Below are positions 55,857-64,000 of a stretch of 64,000 nucleotides of DNA, piece after piece. The stretch lies in assembly GCA_051530055.1 (NCBI GenBank), contig CM121342.1, forward strand, positions 2,170,001 through 2,234,000. Reading direction: 5' to 3'. Position numbers and translations under genes: made by a program. The stretch is from Neoechinorhynchus agilis (lineage: Eukaryota > Acanthocephala). The first letter of the stretch is position 1, and each line of letters starts with the position of its first letter. The notes beneath the pieces are model-generated. The model was not told the origin of the DNA. It searched no databases and was given only the letters and a program-made list of their open reading frames with translations.

Positions 55857-57880
55857 CTATGAGCCTCCCAGATCCATCTCTTCACTCGGAACCGTCACAA
55901 GGACATTAGCAGCGTTGCCGCGTTGGATCGCGAGACCTATGTTTTGCAGGAAGAACGTTCCTGCTCTTGTGTCTCGGGTTACGATCCTCATCTTCCTTGA
56001 AAGATCCGCCGTAAAGTTCTTGGCTCTCAACGCCGAAAGGGACATAGTGGAGTGCTCAACGCCCGACTAATAACCGAGTTAATCTCCGCGTGTCGAGCAT
56101 ACCTGCCACCAGACTGGCGACAGACGAGACCGTTTCTACCCAAAGAATCCACAAGGGCCCCACAACGACAGTAGTGTGGAACACAAATTGGGAGACCTAG
56201 TCGTAAGGACACTAAGATCCTTACTGTTTCGTCCGACAGTAAATTTCCGATCGAAGGAATCGGAACGGCGTTCAGCCAGGCACCGGATTCCTTCGAGGAG
56301 ACCGCCAACAATCGAGCTCGGGTCACCTCATCACGCGCGTCAGAAAGCATTGAGTTGTGAACTCGCGTGATTAAAGGTTTATCCCAAACTGACTGTCTCT
56401 TGCCTCTCAAAGTAACTTCATCGCACTGCGGCAAAATTCGAATACCGCCTCTTTAAAATTTTCATCAAGTAAAAACTCTTTTTCGAGCAGCTTAGCTACC
56501 AACTTTCGGCTGCTCTCATAGGAACCTAAAAAGGCCGGAATCGCAACATCGGCTGTTTTACGAATACCCAAACCGCCGGAAGATACAGGCAGGGAAGCTT
56601 GTCTCCATGCCTCATCCGACAGTTGGATATTTAAAATCCCTTCGAGACACCTCCTTAAATTATCATCAATTTTCGTCAAGGAGTGTTGATGTTTGAAGAA
56701 GGGTGCTATACGCAACTTGTACAGCAACTTCGGAACGAACAGGGCACTCTTTATTAAAAATAATGCCTGATGTGATGGAAGTTCCTTCGTACGCTCGCAG
56801 AGCAATTCGACTCTCGGCGCTATTTGGAGGAACTCCTGAGGTATATTTTCATTAAAAACGCAGCTACCCAGAAGAGGCAGTTGAGCACGCGAAATTATTT
56901 TGATGTTAGGTGCCAGCTGCGTAAAGCTGTTGAGGATCTCAGTTTGACTAGCGGCATTTTCTGCATTCATCACAAACAGCTCACATTTCGAGGTATTAAG
57001 CTTAACGCCGAGCTTGGCAGCTTCCCTCATGACGACCTCCAAATCTCGCAACACCACGGAGGGAGACCCACCGAGTGTTGCATCGTCCAAATACCAAGCA
57101 TTAAACTTGGATCGGAGCGGATGAGCGATCGGGTTGACAGCAAGAGAGAAACCGATAGGACCGAGAGGATCACCTTGTTGGAGACCTCGTTGAGACCAGA
57201 TGATACGGTCGTTGAAAACAAGAGGAGCCTCAGTCCCATAGGCGTTGAGGAAATACTGGTATGCTTCCGGTGCGTAAAATGCGACAGCTTCTAAGAGCAC
57301 ACTGCGATCAACGCAGTTGAAGGCGTTTCGGAAGTCGCACTTGAGCAGAACACAGGACTCTGAACTGTTTGTGACAAAGGAGCGAAGTGCGTGCACGACA
57401 GCTTCGGCTCCGCAAGGCGTACAGCAACCGAGTTGTATCGGGTGGAAAAGTTCGAAAAAGATCCACTGCAAGACGTTAGCAAAGAATCTTTGCCGCTAGA
57501 CGCCGAAGTGTCGATCCCATAGCGATGGGACGAATCCCACCGTCTTTCTTTTTAAGGGCACAGAGTGAAGCGCCGAAGAACAATTGAATTGCGACGGGAG
57601 GCAATTCGTCACCTACGAACAGATCAACGAGGCGTGACAATCTATTCGAAAGGCTCTGAGCGGCTTCACCCACAGAGAAGGACAACATGTCCTTGAGGTG
57701 TTGAGGCCTAAGCCCGCCTATCCCATGACGGGATCCACTAGCAAAGGAGGATATCGCTGAATTGAGTTCCTTTACGGAGCAGGGAGACTTCGAGGCAGCC
57801 GCGAGGCAAGTCGGGATTTTCGGTGGTTCCGATGGAGGATGTTTTTGGTTCAGGGTTTTGAGAGTTTCCTCGTTAACCTT
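55857..57880 (-). mobile_element. R2/Hero-type LINE, copy 3, 5'-truncated, nuclease core deleted
   Basis: Minus strand: GLRPQHLKDMLSFSVGEAAQ, KKKDGGIRPIAMGSTLRRLA, then the RT (LKCDFRNAFNCVD, LQQGDPLGPIGFSLAVNPI, YLDDATLGGSPSVVLRDL) open for about 350 codons. The C-terminal finger follows (PHYCRCGALV, GRNGLVCRQ). After ARHAEINSVISRAL the sequence jumps to VPFGVE. This removes the segment that in copies 1-2 contains RRPDG and WDATCVD, so the nuclease active site is gone. Frame changes lie near 57475 and 56430. The 3' end is near 55857 (EEMDLGGS). Confidence 0.88.
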
Positions 57881-58325
57881 ATAATTTTAAACTACTTCGT
57901 GACAAAGTACCATCAAGGGGACGAATCTGGTTCCAGAGACGACAGTGTCAACCAATCCTGACCCATTTCGTATTTTGCATGACACGGCCAACATATTAAA
58001 GTCCAAAACTCGGTTAGTATTTTATTAATAATAACACGTTTTAATAATGCACAATGAAGGAGGCCAATGTACCTTTTGGTCCTCTCGGTCGGAATATGCC
58101 TTGAAAATAATTTTTTTATTTATAGTTCGGACCGAGGAATTTCTTGATGAATTTTTATCAGGGGTTACGTTTTCGTTCAACGACATTTGAAAAATAAATA
58201 TCAGATGGATAAACAATGGTACATTTTTCCAAAATTAAATAGCTAATAACTATGCGAATATTCAACCTAGCAAATTTTATGTATTGAAAATATTTCCTTA
58301 CTTTTGGCGCTATTAATCCTTTGTG
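57881..58325. repeat. Non-coding, includes dispersed repeat module
   Basis: 58166-58310 repeats 50524-50665. The rest holds no recognisable feature. Confidence 0.7.
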
Positions 58326-58405
58326 TGGCTGCGGTGGGATTCGAACCCACGCCCTTTCGGACCGGTGCCTTGGACTGGCACCTTAGACCGCTCGGCCGCG
58401 CTACC
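58326..58405 (-). pseudogene. tRNA-Leu (AAG) copy, probably decayed
   Basis: Duplicate of the 48525 gene with the flank. The anticodon loop reads CCAAGGC, so the universally conserved U33 is C. The anticodon stem has an A-C mismatch (CCAGT/ACCGG). The acceptor and T arms are intact. Confidence 0.8.
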
Positions 58406-58590
58406 GTCCGATAACCATAGCATCTAAGTTATTGTCTTTTGTTTTATAGTGAAAAATACTTCCATTATTCCTGAGCGCTAACCGATTTATTAAAGTAATC
58501 AAATCAATCTGTTATTTTACCTATGAAGGATTACGCTCAAGGCTTAGTTTTGGAAGTATTTTGGATAAATGCAGAAGTTTAAAAAAGTTG

Positions 58591-58922
58591 ATAAATTTAT
58601 TAATCAAGCATATAAGATTAATGTCGTTGTTTAATTGGTATATATAAATTTCACATTTCAGTTTCGTCTATATTGTCTGATATTAGAGAGCAAATATTAA
58701 TCATTGGAAATATAAAGAAAATTACCCGGACCATCTTGTGTAAAACAATCATCTAAAATTGATAAATTAATTGGTTAAGAAAATATTAATAAACCTTCAG
58801 TAATGGAATCCACTGTCCATTCAGCTGCATTGAATTCGGATTGTGTCATTTTGACAACTAATTCTCTACTTTCCACGACCTCAATTTTTTCTTGATTCCT
58901 AGAAGCTCAAATCATTAAAGAC
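58591..58922. other. 3' flank of PLAT gene, no other feature
   Basis: AT-rich. Further PLAT-gene exons cannot be ruled out. Confidence 0.4.
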
Positions 58923-59948
58923 TCATGATAGTTTTGAATGATACTTGTAGCAATTCTGATGCCAAAGTTTTGGTAAGTACAATTCTACAGATTCGATATT
59001 CCACTTCACAACCTTTCTTTCAATTGAAACGAACTGAACTGTGTTTAACTAAGTAAATGCGTGTGTTTTAAATTCGATAAAATACAAAAATTTCTTTTTA
59101 CGATGTCAAAGCGGTCCAGTTTAAAAATGATCAGTAATGTTTGTCTATTTTGTATCGCTTGCAAATATGGACTCAAATATAAAAACCGAATCGTATTAGA
59201 ATCTTTCTTTTCGCCGTTGAATTTGACAATAAATTGTTCAGGACTAATGGCAACATCATTGCGACTATGTATTTTAAGAACGTATGTTGTATATCCTTAA
59301 AAACTGTAAATTTGGAATTTTAAAATCAATCCCATACCTGGCATCACGGAAAGTTGCGCTTTTGGCAAAATATATTGCAAAAAATTCGATGGCATGTATC
59401 CTGGTTCCACTCCTTTGTACAGTTTCACAGACGCTAAACCATCTTTGGAACACTTTCCAAGCCACCGTTTCACAGGAAATCTTTACTAAAGTTAGTGGCT
59501 ACAAAATGTAAAAACTTACAAAATTTCGTCGTTTTTTATTTGAAGAACAATATTGTTGATATAAACCGATTGGCGAGCGTTATCGAAAACTACGTAAACT
59601 GTTATTGCGTTTATCTAGAAAAGATGCGTTCGAATTTTCCAAAAATAATCATCGATTTGCTCGGAAGCAATGAAGTGGAATCTTACGTTCGCATAAAAAC
59701 TATTATCAAATTCATCCTCTCCGGTCATAAACGAATCGCTTTCCGAATTACAGAGGATGATTGGATTTAGGCTAATTTTGCCGGAATACGCCCATGTTCC
59801 GTGTATATATAAATACAATTTTATTGGATTTGGCATATCTTCGCATTCTCTTGTCGATAATTTTAATTTGTATTTCACTACTAGAAACTTTAAATGTTTA
59901 AAATATACAATTAATTAACAATGACTCACTTTCTTCTTCAAAATGCAT
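58923..59948 (-). CDS. Tandem PLAT-domain protein (LOXHD1-like), seven exons
   Basis: Minus strand, exons 59930-59948, 59687-59880, 59520-59614, 59338-59480, 59187-59295, 59102-59144 and 58923-59048. Introns are 49, 72, 39, 42, 42 and 53 nt, all GT-AG. The phases agree, and the total of 729 nt gives 242 residues. PLAT 1: VKYKLKLSTREC, KLYLYIHGTWAYSGKISLN, SFMTGEDEFD, ITVYVVFDNARQSVYINNIV, closing with the typical FPVKRWLGKCSKDGLASVKL. PLAT 2: YTTYVLKIHSRNDVAIS, QFIVKFNGEKKDSNTI, LDRFDI, VKWNIESVEL. PLAT domains are lipid- or protein-binding beta-sandwiches; LOXHD1 is built from many in a row. This could be a short two-domain protein, or the downstream end may continue. The start ATG (MHFEEE) and the last exon are the least certain parts. 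Confidence 0.78.
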
Positions 59949-61298
59949 TTGTGCCCAAAAAGTTTAGAATTTGTTTGATCAGTTTTTATTCGCGTAACAA
60001 TCAGCAATTTTTCTCAGTTGCTATGGAAGCGATCCATTCGCAAGTACACGGTGATATTTTTAGTTGTAAAGAAACAAAATTCTGATTGTTTTTTGCGAGG
60101 ACGCTAGAAATAAAAACAATTTTGTCACAAAATTAAGCATTTTTAGATGATGAAAAAGAGAAAATATTAAATGAATACGATTGTTTGAGTTTGAAAAGAA
60201 TATGGAGAGAAGTGTTAGTAATACGAGATCGAAACTGAATTTAAAAAGACAGTCAAGTTCAAGAAACTAGAAGCGTGATGAATGAACGCATTAGGCCAAA
60301 TTAGTTTATGGGAAATGTAGTATCTCCGTAATGATATCGGTGGATTTTTTTATGTATTACATGAACTCTGTAATTGCTAAAAAAATGAATCGCATAACTG
60401 GATCGTATGACATTAAATGAACTTTATATTTGGACGGAAAAGATAATGTGAGCCTACACCAATTTGGCGATGTGAGCACTTTAATCCGTTTAATCAAACA
60501 CACGGAGGACCCGGACTGCCTAAGAGGTATCCTCTAATCGGTAGCATTCCTCTTTTTAATCAATTTTTGGCACATACACGTCTTAGATTTTGGTTTTTCA
60601 CAGGGACGTAGATGATCTTGGAACCGAAGGATTTTCCGATAGTACTACCACGGGGCACGCCGGAGCGCGTATTGCTTGTGGAGTTATTGCTACTGATGAT
60701 TAGAGTAAAAACTGGCAATAAAATGGGTTTAATTTTGGCTATTCCATATCACAAAAATACACCACGATTTTTATACAATTTTTTAGAGTGATCAAGTGGA
60801 TAATAGAAGCTAGGCAATGAAATTTATGGGCAAATTTGCGAGTTTTTAAAACAATCGTTGAAAAGTACATGACAGTAATAAACTTGTTGATCAATTTCAT
60901 TAATTTCGTTCTAAATAAAGTACTTAGGTCAAACGTATATACCTATTTATTGATTTGAATCTATATTTTTCATAAGAAATGTGATTTTATCCATAAGATT
61001 AACTGGTCGTAGGAAAGAGAATGAACTGCAACACGCATTGTGGAAAACCCAAAATCGTTCTACGTGAATGCTGCACTATTTACAAGCTTCAAAATGACCC
61101 CTAACGGCGAGATTTGTGTAGTTGAGCACATTTAAATCTTCAAGTATTTAAGTTATTGTTAAAAACGCGTTTAAGAAATGCGTAAATGTATGTGCAATTA
61201 AAACTAATATCCAACATTCTTAGACGAAATTCAAAGTTCACTGTTTAGCTTTACTTAAAACGTCGCAATTCCACGAGCGGAAACCAACTTGGCAACGG
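59949..61298. other. Intergenic, no recognisable feature
   Basis: 1.35 kb of AT-rich sequence between the divergent PLAT and PEBP genes. It probably contains their promoters; no motif is identified. Confidence 0.5.
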
Positions 61299-61958
61299 TT
61301 GGAGTCATCTATTTCTGAGCACAGCCCATTGTTTCCACTGAAGCAGTTGAACGATGACGGTTTTTGCACTATAAATTATAGTCCTCCGCAATTCTTCATC
61401 AAAATGTTTTTCATTTTCAGGTGCATCAAAAAACTCATTAAACGAGTTTTGACCTCTCTCTTTGGACCACTATATAGTTGGGATTTGCTGGCTCTTCTTA
61501 AAATAGTCGTCATGCAATTGGATTCACTTCCAAAGTTGAAGCTCAGTTTTAATGATGAGGATATTCCCTACAACCAACTGTTACCCATCGAAAATGCATC
61601 AACAAGGCCTGTAGTAGTATCCACGTTTGAGAGTAACAAGTTATATACTCTGATTATGTTGGATCCGGACGGTCCAAGTCCGAAAAATCGGGAACTATCT
61701 CCGTATCTTCACTGGTTGGACGTAAATACCGGTTCGAGTGACCTTTTTAAAGAAGTGAATGTGTACGTGCCACCCGCTCCTCCAGCAGGCATTCATCGAT
61801 ACGTTACACTTGTCTTTGAACAAAAGGGATACATTGATGGTTCGAAATTATATTTCCCAAAGCGCAATAACTTTCCGTTCAGAAGCTTCGTTGAAGAAAA
61901 CGGTCTCACTCTCAAGTACGGCCATGTATTCAGAGTTGACAGTAAAAAACCAGCATAG
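61299..61958 (+). CDS. Phosphatidylethanolamine-binding protein (PEBP) family
   Basis: The open frame ends TAG at 61956-61958. The PEBP core is clear: LKLSFNDEDIPYNQLLPIE, YTLIMLDPDGPSPKNRELSP followed by YLHWLDVN (the DPDxP..HWL ligand-pocket block), VPPAPPAGIHRYVTLVFEQK (GxHRY block) and FRSFVEENGLTLKYGHVFRV. PEBPs bind anionic phospholipid or kinase partners and act in signalling. The C-terminus stops at DSKKPA, shorter than the usual VPKLY end. The start is unclear: no ATG opens the long frame, and TTTTCAG at 61415-61421 is a good acceptor. The coding exon may begin with CIKKLIKRV at about 61422, the first exon lying upstream. Confidence 0.85.
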   Translation: MESSISEHSPLFPLKQLNDDGFCTINYSPPQFFIKMFFIFRCIKKLIKRVLTSLFGPLYSWDLLALLKIVVMQLDSLPKLKLSFNDEDIPYNQLLPIENASTRPVVVSTFESNKLYTLIMLDPDGPSPKNRELSPYLHWLDVNTGSSDLFKEVNVYVPPAPPAGIHRYVTLVFEQKGYIDGSKLYFPKRNNFPFRSFVEENGLTLKYGHVFRVDSKKPA

Positions 61959-62835
61959 TCTTTGGGTAATGACAACGAATAAAAAATGGATTGTTGATCA
62001 TTTGTTGTAAATGATGGGTATGATTGCTGGAGATTTATTTTTGACTGAGAAAAAATCAAAATGCAGATTTTAGTTTAACGGTTAACAAGCCAAATGCGAA
62101 TTTGCATCAATATAAAATACAATTGAAATTTCACTTTGAAATTGAACCTTTTTCAATGGTGCTGATTGTAAATTTCTTGTTCGTCCATAATTTAAATTCA
62201 AAATCTACTTTTTTTGTTTCGTTAAAAAACACTATGAAATTTTTCATAAAATTCAGTAGTCCCGGCTGCAATAAATGAAGGGACAGCTTCTATTTTAGTT
62301 TTCGTAGCGAAATAAGAACGATTAATCACAGAACCTTCGACGCTTTCTGAATTTTTATGGTATTAATAAATATCTCACGTATTAGTGAGGACGCGATGAA
62401 AGCACTCGTTGTTCCCAATACTAAACGCTATTGTACTCACATTATTGAATTTAAAGGAAGTAAATTATAATTTCAGTTCCTCTGTCGCCGTCAAATAAGC
62501 ATATTCGCATTGATATTATAGAATATTGATGGCTGCAAAAGATCATATCCACTACCTTTTGTAATTTGCGACGATCTCTAAAAGATACAATCTCGTGGTT
62601 TTAAATGAAAACGTTGGATTTCATTGAGCGTTTAAATACCAAAAGTTAGTTCGAACGTTTAAAGTTGTTAATGATAGGATAACCTTTGAAACCCGCATGA
62701 ATTTAAGAACATCAAAGTAGTTGGTATATTTTTCAAGTTGTGAGTTACTTTTTTATTTTCAAACAAATACGCCCAAAAAATTTAAACTGCTTTCAATGCG
62801 ATGATATGGTCAGCTGGGTTTGTACATTTCGTAGT
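61959..62835. other. Intergenic, no recognisable feature
   Basis: AT-rich, short frames only. Confidence 0.5.
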
Positions 62836-62837
62836 TC

Positions 62838-63075
62838 TGTGGAGGTGGTCCAGTGGTCTCGTGTCCCGGATCCCTGTTTCAGGGTCAAGGGTCCGAATCC
62901 ACGATCGCCAATGACGCACAACCAAAGGGGACGAAATACCGCTGAAGTGAGGAAACTCACTGATGAGTCCCGCCTCCTGGAGGTATCTGAGGATCCGGAG
63001 AAATGTACGAACTCTTAACGACTCATCCGAGTTAAAGTGGTAACATCACTTCTCTGATGTAGAAAACAAAGTTCC
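62838..63075 (+). mobile_element. tRNA-derived SINE with hammerhead-like boxes
   Basis: The 5' part resembles a tRNA: box A-like TGGTCCAGTGG (62846-62856) and box B-like GGTCCGAATCC (62890-62900), spaced as for RNA polymerase III. Downstream, GGGAC-GAAA (62928-62936) and CTGATGA-GTCCC (62960-62971) enclose a TGAG/CTCA hairpin (62948-62959). This is a hammerhead core in circularly permuted order with a perfect 5-bp stem II. Schistosome Sm-alpha SINEs have the same tRNA-like head plus hammerhead plan. Only one copy is seen in this window, so its limits are approximate. Confidence 0.6.
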
Positions 63076-63344
63076 TCCGACCGGCGAAATTGCTAATGTA
63101 CATCAATATTAAAAGAAATTATCTCTTAGCAAATGTGATAGATTGTAGATTTAATTAGTAGAAAAATTCCGGCTATATTTAAACTATTGGCTTTAGAAAT
63201 CCGCGTGATTGCAATAAAACAAAATTGATTTCGACCAATACACTTTCAAATGTTATTCAATGTTTAGAAATGGGGAATTGTTGCCTTGCGCGCTATAACC
63301 TGTGTCCGATTGCACAACAGCGCGTTAGCCTCCATTATAATTTT
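63076..63344. other. No recognisable feature
   Basis: AT-rich spacer between the SINE and a dispersed repeat. Confidence 0.4.
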
Positions 63345-63600
63345 TTGTTAAATAGATGGACCACGAGGCAATTAAATTGGAAATACTAAATATTCCTCTC
63401 GCTTTGATAATCAAGCTCTGCGTCATCGCAATGTTTTTAAACAGATTAGATTATCAATTTATTTTAACAGCTCGACTAACTGGGAAGTTTTATTTTTTTA
63501 ATAATTTGGTACTCGTATAAAATCGATGTGGTGATCTAGTGCCGCAGAAATTCGGTGGCCTGCGATCCGAGAACATTACGCGATCAAAGGCAGCGGTTTT
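63345..63600. repeat. Dispersed repeat, second copy of 50808-51110
   Basis: TAGATGGACCACGAGGCAAT to GCGATCAAAGGCAGCGG matches the earlier copy. It has an extra 30 bp or so (ATTCCTCTCGCTTTGATAA) and lacks part of the middle. Confidence 0.88.
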
Positions 63601-64000
63601 ATTATATTGTAAAACGGCGTGTACAAAATGTTTCTCGATATATCCTAATTTTTATCCGAATTTCGGTTGCAAATGTTTTAGTTAGTTGTTTTTGTTCTTT
63701 TCACTCTCCATCAGCTTCATGATCGATCTCAAGATCCAGCCACATGTTAGAGAGTAAAGAACTAAAAACCTTTTCAGATACGGACTCCATTTTTGTCGAT
63801 TGATTTGGAACGTGTCAGGTTTTTATGAATAAACTTTTTCTATCCTTCTTTTTCATGTCTTTCATCCATTCTTTTAACCAATTTGTTTCTTCAATCTTTA
63901 GACGTGACATTCCGTGTGTGTATTCAAAGTAGTAATTTCCTTGCTCTATTTGTATTCGTGCTTTTTTCTCAGCAATTGAGTACTTCCATATGTTTTGTGT
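63601..64000. other. No recognisable feature
   Basis: AT-rich end of window. Confidence 0.4.

Noticed and set aside
59495-59770. Plus-strand 91-codon frame as a gene
   Set aside because: The opposite strand gives a consistent seven-exon PLAT protein over the same DNA.
1-64000. CRISPR array, bacterial operon or prophage
   Set aside because: No spaced direct repeats of that type, no Shine-Dalgarno-led gene clusters, and clear eukaryotic introns and tRNA promoters.

Overview
The window is nuclear DNA from a metazoan. The evidence is spliced genes for animal-type proteins: a neuronal calcium sensor, an EEPD1-like phosphodiesterase, complex I subunit NDUFB11, a tandem PLAT-domain protein, a PEBP and an ISWI relic. 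There are also eukaryotic tRNA-Ala and tRNA-Leu genes and a dense mix of non-LTR retrotransposons, Penelope-like elements, a pogo/Tigger relic, a tRNA-derived SINE and satellite DNA. Introns that can be placed with confidence are very small (about 39-72 nt, GT-AG). The species cannot be named from this sequence; a compact-intron invertebrate fits. No LTR element, Polinton or virus copy was recognised.

Layout. 0-10.5 kb is mostly host DNA: a hypothetical gene end (1.5-1.9 kb), a dimeric satellite (2.1-3.5 kb), a neuronal-calcium-sensor gene (5.4-6.5 kb), a LINE relic (7.0-8.3 kb) and an unrecognised spliced gene (8.9-10.4 kb). 10.56-20.71 kb is a very large inverted repeat with arms of about 2.3 kb. 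A nearly complete R2/Hero-type non-LTR retrotransposon with a restriction-like endonuclease sits in its right arm. 20.71-21.71 kb is a decayed ISWI ATPase piece. 21.7-24.7 kb is a second palindrome holding two head-to-head copies of a multicopy homeodomain gene. 25.1-28.7 kb holds two tRNA-Ala genes flanking a decayed but nearly full-length RTE element and a foldback element. 29-38.3 kb is LINE and Penelope wreckage, including a third inverted duplication (34.7-36.5 kb) and a third copy of the first palindrome's arm. 38.3-40 kb is a second homeodomain/tRNA-Ala cassette. 40.8-43.5 kb has a 5'-truncated R2/Hero-type copy, a tRNA-Ala gene and a Tigger relic.

44-48.6 kb is a host gene island (coiled-coil protein, EEPD1-like, NDUFB11, tRNA-Leu). 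49-58 kb is retrotransposon-rich: an RTE/Proto2-like LINE joined to R2/Hero-type copies in both orientations. 58.3-62 kb returns to host DNA with a duplicated tRNA-Leu, a seven-exon PLAT-domain gene and a PEBP gene. A tRNA-derived SINE at 62.8 kb carries hammerhead-ribozyme-like boxes.

The most distinctive system is the homeodomain family. Four copies lie in 26 kb. Two are open and nearly identical; they carry an internal 82-residue duplication that cuts into the homeodomain, and they travel with a tRNA-Ala gene. The three large inverted duplications are the other outstanding structural feature.
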